DNA from: Astragalus membranaceus
Lineage: Eukaryota; Streptophyta; Magnoliopsida; Fabales; Fabaceae
Reading direction: 5' to 3'
DNA length: 64,000 nt
NCBI GenBank assembly: GCA_039519185.1
Contig: CM076847.1
Coordinates: 22,255,251 to 22,319,250, forward strand
Positions 44,201 through 55,052 of the stretch are shown here, piece after piece. The position numbers were made by a program, and so were the translations under genes. Under the pieces are notes generated by a model. The model saw only the letters and a program-made list of their open reading frames with translations, was not told where the DNA came from and did not search any database. The first letter of the stretch is position 1. Each line of letters starts with the position of its first letter.

Positions 44201-45032
44201 ATAACAGGTTCACCGGGTATGTAGCGGTAACGCAGTCGGTGATCTGTTGAATTGTTTTGTTGTGCGATCCACCGGGTATGTAGCGGTAACGCAGTCGGTG
44301 CCGTACTGAGTCATAACAGGTTCACCGGGTATGTAGGGGTAACGCAGTCGGTGATCTGTTGAATTGTTTTGTTGTGCGATCCACCGGGTATGTAGCGGTA
44401 ACGCAGTCGGTGTCGTACTGAGTTTGACCTGTGCCGGGTATGTAGCGGGAACGCAGTCGGCAATCGGTTGAAGTTAAACAATAGATTCATCGGGTATGTA
44501 GCGGTAACGCAGTCGATGATCTATTATAGGTTAAATGGTGCGGTTCACCGGGTTTGTAGCGGTAACGCAGTCGGTGTCGTGTCAAGTTAACCAAGAATTA
44601 TAATTGGACCGAGAGAGTTAGTAGGGGTCTCGGTAGAACTCACTGAGATTGTATCTCACTGTTTAAATGTTGTTGTTTTACAGAGACACAGGGACAGCAG
44701 AAATCCAAGAGGCACGAGTAGGTTGAGCTCGGACTGGTTGCTGATAGCCTAGCTTTATGTTTAAGCTTATTTCCCTTTTGTTGTCTGTATACTAAGACAT
44801 TATGTATTTAGTGTATATCTTTCTTCCGCTTTCTTGTACGATACTGAATACTATAGATGCTGATGGTATATGGTCTGAGAACCATATTGTCTTGTTGTAA
44901 ATAAGATTGTTTGGGTTGTATTCAGCGAAAAATTTATAGTGATATTCAGTGTTTAAGCAGGAAATATATCTCTGATGTGTTACTAATGTGCACTTGGGTA
45001 TTTTCACTAGATAGAAATACCGGGGTGTTACA
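41236..45032 (+). repeat. 5' LTR of element 3
   Basis: It includes a GT microsatellite (41460-41484), a GA-rich stretch (41490-41640), runs of GCGCGCC words (42447-42510) and the 112-bp tandem array (42806-44576). A TATA-like run (tatatattaaataaatata) is at 41439-41459. It is followed by a 3' part shared with the right LTR. Confidence 0.95.
42806..44576 (+). repeat. 112-bp tandem array of covarying hairpins (left LTR of element 3)
   Basis: Fourteen full 112-bp units plus a partial one, then three diverged half-units; 32 hairpin cores in all. Each core has an outer stem around a conserved interior whose tip is GCG-GTAA-CGC, a GNRA-type tetraloop. Most cores have CACCG/CGGTG stems. The diverged ones have TGCCG/CGGCA (with a GGAA tip) and CATCG/CGATG. 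Stems extend outward as AACAG/CTGTT, AATAGAT/ATCTATT and TTTGACC/GGTTGAA. Confidence 0.95.
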
Positions 45033-45035
45033 GTT

Positions 45036-45780
45036 GGTATCAGAACGGTTCGACCTAGTCGGACTTAGTTTAGGGTTGAGTCGATTCCTTGTTAGTCCTT
45101 ATTGTAATTACACTTGTGATGCTAAGAGACATTGAGCCTGATCAACTTAATACTTAGTGCATCATAAGCGGAATTATGGTAGGATGATCAAGACGCAGTC
45201 CTCGACCAAGACCGTAGTCTCCAACCGGTGCATCCTCAGGAAAGGTGGCATGACGGTGGAAAAATGCACCGCTAAGTTCGAGAAGTTGTCTCAGTGTTAC
45301 CAAGTGGTAAAGCATGCTCCGAAAGGAGAATGGAGAATGCAGATGTATAAGAAGGGCCTTAGTGTTTTTATGACTTAGGGTCTCAGTTCTTATACTATTA
45401 CCAATTATGTTGCCTAGGTACAATCAAGCTATGTCGCCGAGGATGATCTCATAGGAAACATGGGAAAGGAAAGAAGGTAGTTGAATTATCAACTCCGAAT
45501 GCAAAGTCCTAAGATAATTTCATCAAAGGAAAAGCAGATGCAATTCTTTGATTCTTCAAAGGTCAGAAGATGTTCTAACTGTGGAAAGCCTCACAGCGGT
45601 GATTGCAAGCGACGATCTAATCGGTGCTATTATAGAAATGTAGAGGGTCATTATGGTAAAGAGTGCCCCGTAAGGAAGAGTTTCAAGGAGTTACAAGCAG
45701 CTCTAAGGCAAGGACGAGTCAACGTTCTGGATGTTTTCACGATGAAGTTTCTTCTGAACCTCCAGAGCGAAAGGTAGAGT
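45036..45780 (+). pseudogene. gag remnant of element 3
   Basis: Short broken frames. 45481-45777 keeps a chromoviral nucleocapsid region (RRCSNCGKPHSGDC, then CYYRNVEGHYGKEC). The first knuckle spacing and one Cys (now Arg) of the second are altered. The capsid part is largely unreadable. Confidence 0.7.
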
Positions 45781-45957
45781 TTGCCGTGGAATTGGTTCCT
45801 GGCACGGGATCAATATCTATTGTTTCTTATTGAATGTTCCCTTAGAATTAAAGGAAATGGAGTCTCAACTTGAAGAGTCGATGTTAAGGAAATTCATTCG
45901 ACCGAGTGCTTCTCTAAGGAGTGCTCTGGTGTAATTAGTAAAAAGGAAAGATAGTAA

Positions 45958-46450
45958 CATGAGATTGTACATCGGTTATCGACAACTTAATAAAGTGACG
46001 ACCAATAATAAATATCCCTTACCAAGGATAGACGATTTGCTTGAGCAACTTGATGTGCCCCAGTGTTTTCTAAAATTGATCTGAGGTCAGGATATCATCA
46101 ATTAAAAGTTAGAGCCTTAGATATTCCGAAGACAGCTTTCCGTACTAGGTGTGGACATTACGAGTTTGTAGTGATGCCCTTCGGTTTGACTAATGCTCCA
46201 GCGGTATTCATGGATTACCTGAACCGAGTTTTCCTCAATTACCTGGATCAATTTGTAGTCGTTTTCATTGATGATATCTCGATGTGCTCGAAGACCATTG
46301 AGGAGCATGTCCAACATCTCCGCATTGTTTCGAAAGTACTCCGAGAAAAGAAGTTGTGCTTGAAACCTTCGAAGTTTGATTTTTGGGTGTCGGAGGTAAA
46401 GTCTTTGAGACATGTGATTTCCCAAGTCGGGAGTCTCTGTAGATCCCAGT
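45958..46450 (+). pseudogene. Reverse transcriptase remnant of element 3
   Basis: Starts with RLYIGYRQLNKVTTNNKYPL. After a frameshift near 46050 it continues KIDLRSGYHQLKV, HYEFVVMPFGLTNAPAVFM and FVVVFIDDISMCSK. The catalytic box is FIDD (normally YxDD). A stop follows near 46450. Protease is not found between gag and RT. Confidence 0.85.
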
Positions 46451-46689
46451 AAGAAGGAAGCGGTGTTGAATAGGAGTGACCGACATCAGCTGCAGAGATC
46501 AAAAGTTTCTGGGGCTAGCCGGTTACTATAAGTGATTTGTTAAAGGGTTCTCACAGTTATTTTTCCACTTACTCGGTTAACTCGTAAGGGTCATCCGATT
46601 ACGTGGGATGCCGATTGTGAAGAATGTTTTCAAGAGTTGAAGATTTTGACTTCTGCTCCAATCCTGATTCTTCCGATCCGTCATTGGAA

Positions 46690-46919
46690 TTTCAAATTTT
46701 CGATGACGCTTCAGGGAAGGTTTAGGATGTGTTCTAATGCAAAATCAACAAGTGGTAGCTTATGCGTCCAGACAATTGAAGTCTCATGAGAAGAGTTATC
46801 CGACTCACGATTATGAGTTGGCAGCTATTGTGTATGCACTGAAGATTTGGAGACGTTACCTGTATGGGTCTCGTTTCGATGTCTTTAGTGATCACAATAG
46901 TTTAAAGGTATCTGTTTGA
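46690..46919 (+). pseudogene. RNase H remnant of element 3
   Basis: QQVVAYASRQLKSHEKSYPT, DYELAAIVYALKIWRRYLYG and FDVFSDHNSLKV match the RNase H of Ty3 polyproteins. The upstream part is frame-broken. Confidence 0.8.
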
Positions 46920-48371
46920 TCGGAAAGAAATGAATAGCAGATGGAGAAGTGTGTTGAGTTTCTGGAGGATTATAAATTCGTGTTGATGTAGCCTTCAAGA
47001 GAGGCCAGTGTTGTAACTGATGCACTGAGTAGGAAGTCCATCCACATGGCCGAGTTTATTGATGCATGAGATAGAATTATCGGAGTCTTTCAGAGACTTA
47101 AATCTGAATTCAAGATCAAGGAGGAACCGGTTAGTGTTGAGCCATATGAGGATCTCTAGTTCCCTAAGGGATTCTATACGCTTAGAACAGGAAGTTGATG
47201 TGAAGCTACAATCACAAAGGTATTTCCAGATTTTACCATGGATAGTGATGGAGTCAGTTGTTTCAACGGTAGAATCTGTGCGGCCGATGATGAGAACAAT
47301 AAAAGGCAAGTGTTAGAGGAAGCATACCGAAGTTTATATTTTGTTCCAGGGTGTACAGAATATAAAGCAGATGTATCAGTGGCGATGTATTAGTTTGTTA
47401 ACCTCTCCTTTGTGAAGGTTAACAAGGAGATAGTATTATGTGATTCCGTTTGACAAGCCAAATGTGAATACGAATATGAAAATGAGGTGTCTGTTGACTG
47501 TTTTTCACATTGCGAATAAGCACCAAAGGATTAATTGATGGATCTGCTGCAAGGGACTGGAATTTCCGAAGTGAAGCTTGGCGTGCGGTGTGATAATTTT
47601 GAAAAATCATTTTGTGAAAACCCGCATGCTAAAGTTAATTTTGGGAACGAATCAAGAGGCTAATAGAATATGATTGAGGAGGAAAAATCCTTGGAGGATT
47701 ACTTAGGTTGAGGGGAAGCTCTCAACGCTATTGACTAATTCGGAAAGGAGCTCTGAGTTCTGTTTGATAGTTGTTTGGAGAACAACTGAGGTGATTTTCA
47801 TTACATTTAATTTATTTGGTGTCCCCGCGGTTTATTTCTACGTTTAAGATAAACGTTTCTGGTAAATCCTCATTCCATCTTCTTTCGAAAAGTGTTATCT
47901 CGAAATCTTAGGGGCGAGTCAAGAAGTTTCACAAGTGACTTTTCCGTCACATTGTCGGTGTATACGAGAACCGTTATGCGGACCTCATTGTTCGACGTGT
48001 ATGTCTATCAAGTGTCTTGTAATACACCCTTTGATTTAGATTAATCAAGTTGGGGAGTAAACGAGGATAATTGGAATGAAGCTTCGGAAGTGTTTTCGAA
48101 CGCGGTGCCGAGCCTATGTAGGCGAAAGAGGAGTTTCTCGTGTTGATTCGTAACAAGAGAGTTCGGACTGTAATCTTATAAGCGTTCTTGGGTAGTAGTC
48201 GAACATACTTAAAGATTGACGTGCCAACTGGGGAAGATTTTTACACTCATTTCGTTAATTTAAGATTGTTTTCTCGCAAATTTAGACCTTTCTGAGAATG
48301 TCGATCCTCGGTTAGTCGGATGAAAGACTTAGCAAAATTTTGAGGACAAAATTCTTTCAAGTTGGGGAGAA
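46920..48371 (+). pseudogene. Integrase / C-terminal remnant of element 3
   Basis: Only scattered pieces are readable in several frames, for example near 47460-47600 and 48170-48350 (TYLKIDVPTGEDFYTH). No complete DDE core or chromodomain could be traced. The region ends with the polypurine tract before 48372. Confidence 0.4.
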
Positions 48372-51251
48372 TGTAACATCCCCAAAATAATTAGTAGAAT
48401 TATTTGGGTGTTAAACCAATTAAACCAATTTAGTACTTAACTGGTAAATTTATCGAGTGCTAAAATTATTTATTTGTTGTCATCGGATCGTTAACCGGAT
48501 AATACGGACCAATGAAGTTTTGGAATCGAAATAGGAGATTTCGATCAATATGGTAATTTGACCGCGTTACAACTTATATATTAAATAAATATATATATGT
48601 GTATACGTGTGTGTGTGTGTGAGTGAAGAGAAGAGAGAATTAATTAAAGAAAAGAAAGGAAAGAATTGAAGAAAGAAGGAAGAAAAGAAAGAATGCGAGG
48701 GAGAGAGTTACAGAGAGGAGAGAAAGGGAGAAAGGAAGAGAATGGCGTGAGGGAGAAGAGAAAAGGGAGAGGGGAGACTTCACCGAAACGACTTCCGTCC
48801 AACACGAAAAATGTTCAGCGCTACTTCCTCTTCGATTTGGTACCAATTTCGTGACGATCAACTCACTCTCTCTCACTTGGCCATTTTTGTGTTTTGGAGG
48901 TTTTGTGGGAAATCCGATTTTGGGTTGGTTTTGAAGGTTTAAGTTCGATTAGGAACGAACCCAAGGTGGATTGCTCGAGTATTAAAGTTCGATTGGGTGA
49001 TTGGGAGCTAGTTGGGTGAGTTAGGTTGAAAAATCAAGATTTGAGGTTTATGTGAATAGTGCCCATGGAGAATTTTGGGAAATCGGTATTTCGGTCAAAA
49101 AGCGGTTTCGTGATCGAGTGGGAAGCTTTGGAAGCGGATTGGGTGTCGCCGAAGCGGGGAATGTTCGTGTGGTTACTCGGTGATTTCGGCTCGATCGTGG
49201 ATCACGCGTCAAAGGTGAGTTCTACTCACGTTTAGGATTTTTGTTTTTCGAATTAACTGTTTTATCGCTTTCGCTGGTCTGGAATATTACTTGATATTGT
49301 CTGATTCGGGTTAGGAATCGATTGGGGCGAGTCTCGGGTTGCGTCGCGTTAAAACGGAATTTTTGGGTGATTTGATTCGAGAGATTTCGATTTAAAACCG
49401 TTATTTGGAAAATCGTCGTATTTTGATAAACTTCGATTTGATTAAGATTTTGATTGATTGTTTGATGTTGATTATATGTGTGTGAAAACTGTTTTCGATC
49501 GGAACTAAAATCGGAATTGAGCGGAATCGCGATTTTCGCGCGAAACCGCCAAAATCTGCCCTTGACAGACCCCCTGCTGTCTGTTCGCGCGCCGTTTGCG
49601 CGCCGCGCGCCACTCGCGCGCCACTTGGCAGAATTTCAGCAACCAAACACTGTTTTTCGTTTCGCGATAACTTTTGATCCGGGAACCCGATTGAGGCGTT
49701 CTAAGATGCGTTGGAAAGCTTATTCAGAGGCCTAACTGAATATTCTATTTTTAAGGTCAAATGAACTGTTTTTGGAGTCGTAAATTGTGTCGAAAAGTGA
49801 CGAATTAGCATACGAGAGTGAATGTGGTTTTATCTTGTAATGTTCTTTTTGAAAAGTAAAACGAACTGTTTTCGATATTGAAAACTCTTTTAAAAGCGGT
49901 GTTATGTTAAACTGTCTGTAGTGCGATCCACCGGGTATGTAGCGGTAACGCAGTCGGTGCCGTACTGAGTCATAACAGGTTCACCGGGTATGTAGCGGTA
50001 ACGCAGTCGGTGATCTGTTGAATTGTTTTGTTGTGCGATCCACCAGGTATGTAGCGGTAACGCAGTCGGTGCCGTACTGAGTCATAACAGGTTCACCGGG
50101 TATGTAGCGGTAACGCAGTCGGTGATCTGTTGAATTGTTTTGTTGTGCGATCCACCGGGTATGTAGCGGTAACGCAGTCGGTGCCGTACTGAGTCATAAC
50201 AGGTTCACCGGGTATGTAGCGGTAACGCAGTCGGTGATCTGTTGAATTGTTTTGTTGTGCGATCCACCGGGTATGTAGCGGTAACGCAGTCGGTGCCGTA
50301 CTGAGTCATAACAGGTTCACCGGGTATGTAGCGGTAACGCAGTCGGTGATCTGTTGAATTGTTTTGTTGTGCGATCCACCGGGTATGTAGCGGTAACGCA
50401 GTCGGTGCCGTACTGAGTCATAACAGGTTCACCGGGTATGAAGCGGTAACGCAGTCGGTGATTTGTTGAATTGTTTTGTTGTGCGATCCACCGCGTATGT
50501 AGCGGTAACGCAGTCGGTGCAGTACTGGGTCATAACAGGTTCACCGGGTATGTAGGGGTAACGCAGTCGGTGATCTGTTGAATTGTTTTGTTGTGCGATC
50601 CACCGGGTATGTAGCGGTAACGCAGTCGGTGTCGTACTGAGTTTGACCTGTGCCGGGTATGTAGCGGGAACGCAGTCGGCAATCGGTTGAAGTTAAACAA
50701 TAGATTCATTGGGTATGTAGCGGTAACGCAGTCGATGATCTATTATAGGTTAAATGGTGCGGTTCACCGGGTTTGTAGCGGTAACGCAGTCAGTGTCGTG
50801 TCAAGTTAACCAAGAATTATAATTGGACCGAGAGAGTTAGTAGGGGTCTCGGTAGAACTCACTGAGATTGTATCTCACTGTTTAAATGTTGTTGTTTTAC
50901 AGAGACACAGGGACAGCGGAAATCCAAGAGGCACGAGTTGGTTGAGCTCGGACTGGTTGCTGATAGCCTAGCTTTATGTTTAAGCTTATTTCCCTTTTGT
51001 TGTCTGTATACTAAGACATTATGTATTTAGTGTATATCTTTCTTCCGCTTTCTTGTACGATACTGAATACTATAGATGCTGATGGTATATGGTCTGAGAA
51101 CCATATTGTCTTGTTGTAAATAAGATTGTTTGGGTTGTATTCAGCGAAAAATTTATAGTGATATTCAGTGTCTAAGCAGGAAATATATCTCTGATGTGTT
51201 ACTAATGTGCACTTGGGTATTTTCACTAGATAGAAATACCGGGGTGTTACA
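48372..51251 (+). repeat. 3' LTR of element 3
   Basis: Matches the 5' LTR except for a shorter tandem array (six full units, 49921-50592, then the same diverged tail to 50796), a shorter GCGCGCC run and scattered SNPs. Confidence 0.95.
49921..50796 (+). repeat. 112-bp hairpin array, right LTR of element 3
   Basis: Six full units plus tail, 16 cores. It differs from the left array by point changes such as CATTG/CGATG (G-U compatible) and CACCG/CAGTG (mismatch). Confidence 0.95.
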
Positions 51252-51256
51252 GAGGG

Positions 51257-53270
51257 TGCTTATAATGATCAAACTAACAAAGGTTATGGGTGATCATTAC
51301 TAACACTTGCCATGATTGTTGATGCTTGGAAAATATCTTTTGAAATTAAAAGCATTCATGATAATCAAACTAACAAAGGTTATGGGTGATTATCACTAGC
51401 ACTCCATTGTTAATAATCATGCAAGCAGATGCTTCGCAAGACTACTAACAAAGTTTCGATTTTGAAAAGTTTTCGCAATTGGATTAATTTTTGTTTGGGG
51501 AAACATTTATCCATTATTGGGAAAAAAAAGGGTTGTAAAAAAAAAGTTCGCTTAGGGAAAAGAAACGAAATGAAAAAAAAAAGAACAGGGGGTGCAGCAG
51601 TAAAATAAGGGTGTAAATAAAAGGAGGGGTGCATTATTAAAATTGGGGTGCAGATAGTGAGCCCAGCTTGTTTTTTTTGTAAGCTGGGCTGCGTTTCAAA
51701 AAGAAAAAATCATGGGCTTCAGAAGGGGGCGTACGAAGTAAACAGGGAGGTGCGAACAATGATCTGAAAATAAAAAAACGTGAAAAGACGAAAATACCCC
51801 TGCTGTTTATACTATAAATACCTAACATAAAAAGAAACCCTAATTTCTTACTTTCCTCTTCTCCACGACGCCTCTTTCCTAAAACACCCAAACCCTAAAA
51901 AAAATTTCTCTCTCTCTCTCTCTCTCCTTCAATCGTCCCCCTCTCATCTCCTCTCTTCTCTCCACCGTCCCCCTCTCATCTCCTCTCCCCTATCCACCGC
52001 GCCACTCTCCCCCTCTCCTCCGTGACATCAACCCCTCTTCCTTCCTCGACGATCCACTCTCTCTTCTCCGTCTTCGCTCTTTCCTTTCTACACCACCGAA
52101 CCCTCTCACGGCGGCATGTTTCCTCCCCCCAGCCGTGACTTCGACTTTCCCCTCTTCTTAGATCGAGTTTCTGTTTGTAGTGTGGGGCTACGGCGAGGCG
52201 GTGGGGCTACGGCGAGGCGGTGAGGTGGTGATTTTGACAGTGGTCGGACTCGAAGGAGGTGAGTTTCCCTATTTCGTTTTTACGGTTCTCTTCTCCTACT
52301 CTCTGGTTCTGATCTTATTGTTTTTTGTTTACTGTTTTTGGTGGTGATAGGGTGGTTGGGTGCGTTTTTTACGGTGGTCTACGGTGAGACACGCGATGGC
52401 CACGGAGGGAGAGGGAAACGAGCACTGGCTTTGTGTTCAGTGGTGGCGGCTCGCGACGGCAACAGGGACGGCAGCACCGTGTACGGTGGCCGGTGCTCTG
52501 GTTTACTAAAGAAGCTACCCTTCCAGACCCTTGTTGCTGAAAAAAGAAACTGTCTCTCTTTGCTTACTGCTACTGCTACTGCTACTGCTTATTGAAACCT
52601 TTTCTCCTCTTCAGAATTTTGAATTCAGTGTTTTTGTGATTAGGGTTCTGATGTGAACCACTAATCCTTTAGGTTCTTTCTGAATTTTCCCCCTTTTCCC
52701 TTTTTCAGCTTCTCTAATTTATAGAGGAAATGGTTGATCTTCTTTGTACAGGTTGTGAAAGAGAAGCAAATAAACTGATGTGTATTGATTAGTTCTGGAT
52801 TCAAAGAGGTGTTGAGTGGGTGGCGTGAAGGAGTTGATGATGTGAAGCAATGGGTGGCTTGGAGCAGACTTTTGCTGCCAGCTTGCTTGCAAAATTGGTG
52901 CTAACTTTAGCCAAAAATGGGAAAAAGTGAAGAACAACAAAAAAGGAGGTGGCTCTAATGCTGAAAATACATACACAGCAAAACATTAGCTTTTATTTAT
53001 TTATTTTGTAATATTTGCATTTTTATTTAATTTTCGTTTTTATTATTTTTTTAAATTCAATAATATAGAAGTTTGTAAATAACAACATTTTTGTTATATG
53101 ATATTTTACTTGTAATAAAAAAAAATCTATAAAATCTACTATAAGTAAAAGTATTGCAAAACCGTCGATGACACGCGTAAACGATAAGAATCTCAAAAAT
53201 ACAATAAACAATATTTTTTGATTTTTTTTTAATAAATTTTGAATTAGCCGGACAAAATTAGGGTATAACA
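51257..53270 (-). repeat. Left (3') LTR of element 2, second part
   Basis: Continues from 41235. It includes two family B hairpins (about 51260-51395) and a CT microsatellite at 51905-51927. On minus, a TATA box (TATAAATTAG, near 52712-52723) is followed by AGAACCCTAATC, the likely LTR promoter. On plus, TATAAATACC near 51814 is followed by AAACCCTAA and a CT-rich leader. The U3 end (53000-53270) is AT-rich. Confidence 0.9.
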
Positions 53271-53283
53271 GCTGCCCCTCTTT
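53271..53283 (-). other. Polypurine tract of element 2
   Basis: On the minus strand AAAGAGGGGCAGC abuts TGTTATACCC, the same tract as in element 1. Confidence 0.8.
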
Positions 53284-53410
53284 ATTCGGATTTTATCAAG
53301 AAATATGAATTGGCCGAGACATATTTCGAAGATAAAATAGGAATAAAGAATTCAGAAATTATACCAATTTAGCTACTTAGAGAAACCTGAATTTCTCTTT
53401 TTTTTTTCTT

Positions 53411-53598
53411 TGGAAAGATGGACACTTTCGTGTCGATGCGAAAACAGTAAATGAACACTGACGTGCAGACAGAAAAGGTAAAATGGGTACTTGCGTGCAG
53501 ACAGAAAAGGTAAAATGGGTACTTGCGTGCAGACAGAAAAGGTAAAATGGGCACTTGGCGTGCAGACCGAAAAAGTAAAATGGACACTTACGTGCAAA
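53411..53598 (-). repeat. 32-bp minisatellite in 3' UTR of element 2
   Basis: About five tandem units with the words gtgcagacagaaaaggtaaa and atgggtacttg, adjacent to the 3' LTR. The unit is unrelated to the 38-bp minisatellite in the same place in element 1. Confidence 0.85.
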
Positions 53599-54917
53599 AA
53601 GCGGTAAATTGCCCAGGCTGCCTAAAACCTGTAATCCTTAAACGGACTCTTGATGAATCCGAGTTTGCGCGTGGCTTTGAGGAGCACGCTCTTCCTGTTG
53701 GCCTTTCGAGCGACCGGGGGGATCGTTATCAGCTCCGGAACTGATATACAGATCAATGCACGACGTCCACTGTATCTTAGGCTTGATACAACTATTCCGT
53801 TGCGCCTCGCATGGGGCTGCGGTCCATCGCGTTGCTCGTACACGATGTGAGACCTGGGCAGAAGGGAGCGATGATCTCTGTGCTCCAATCCGCAATGCGC
53901 GCTTGAGCGCTCTCTTTTCTTTTCTCTCTTTCTTTTCTATTTCTTTCTTTTCTTTTTTTTCCTTTCTGAACTCCCAACTTGGGGGAACATTTTCTGGAAT
54001 CTGGGGGCGAGGGCTAACACCGAAGTGTTCATCCTCTCTTTGTACCTGTAGCTGAAAGTGAACAAATGCATGCAATGCAAATGCCATGATTGCTATTTTC
54101 TTTTTTCTTATGATGAATGATGAGTTTCTTATTTCCTTTGTCTATGTCGGATGAATGCATGATCTTCTACTGTTCTTATATGCTCGATGAATGCAATGAT
54201 TTTCCTTTTCTTCTCTTGTCTGTACGCAATGCATGATTTTCTTTTTCTTTTGCTTATGTCTGATGAATGCATGATTTTCTCCCGTTCTTATATGTCTTTT
54301 TCTCTTTCTCTAGCTTCTCTTCTTTCTTTTTCTTTCTTTTCTTTTCTTTTTGTTGCTCTCTTGGCTCTTCTCCTTTCTCTCTTTTGGCTTCTCTTTTTGC
54401 TCTTTTAAGAATCATGGGTATGCGAATGCAGCGCTTTGGTGTTTGATGACATGGAATGCTCATGTATTTTAATGGAATGACATGCAAAGGAAAACTTTCT
54501 CTTCTTTGCTTTTTTTTTATTTTATGAAATGGGAATATTGCTATAAAATGATGAATAACATGAAATGATGAATGACATGGGATGTTCTAGCTTTCTTTTC
54601 TTCTATGAGATGCAAGTATTGATGTGATGCAACTGTATTGCTTGGATGTTTGATGGGATGATAAATTTTGGTTCTTTTTGTTTTATGGAATGCAAACATT
54701 ACTATGATGTAGACGACACTGAATGTTTTTGTTTGTTTTCTTTTTTTGGCATGGGGACCTTAGGATTCTTGAGTGATCAATTCAAGTGTCCTATCGTGAT
54801 GACTATTTCGAATGTACATTCGACCTAGTCTCCTATTTATTGAAAATGATTTTGTATTTTGAGACTTGATTTGATGTCTGATGCAATGATGATGAATGCT
54901 TGGTTTGCTAGAAAGAA

Positions 54918-55052
54918 AGCGGTAAATGAACACTTGGCGTGCTGATGAGAAAGCAGTAAATGAACACTTGGCGTGCTGATGAGAAAACAGTAAATGAGGA
55001 TGAACATTTAGCGTGCTGATGAGAAAACAGTAAATGAGGATGAACATTTAAC
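54918..55052 (-). repeat. Tandem repeat of about 40 bp
   Basis: Four units built on gtaaatgaacacttggcgtg and ctgatgagaaaacagtaaat; later units gain a gaggat insertion. Confidence 0.85.

Larger units (their letters stand above)
41231..51256 (+). mobile_element. Element 3: Tekay/Del-like chromovirus, decayed, TSD GAGGG
   Basis: The element is 41236-51251 with GAGGG at 41231-41235 and 51252-51256. LTRs run TGTAACATCCCC...GGGGTGTTACA. Left LTR 41236-45032 (3797 bp), right LTR 48372-51251 (2880 bp); most of the difference is eight 112-bp repeat units. PBS TGGTATCAGA (45035-45044) matches the initiator-Met tRNA type. The polypurine tract (AAGTTGGGGAGAA) abuts 48372. The internal 3.3 kb is short and all domains are broken. 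Confidence 0.95.

Noticed and set aside
42806..44576. Regular repeats with even spacing look like a CRISPR array
   Set aside because: The sequence is plant nuclear, the 'spacers' are identical between units, and the array lies within an LTR and is partly duplicated in its sister LTR.
52338..52595. Host gene exon at 52.3 kb (repeated at 62.6 kb)
   Set aside because: Lies in both LTRs of element 2; kept only as a promoter-like observation, not as a gene.
53638..54087. Charged 149-residue minus frame
   Set aside because: Low-complexity sequence in the 3' UTR of element 2, no family resemblance, overlapping frames on both strands.
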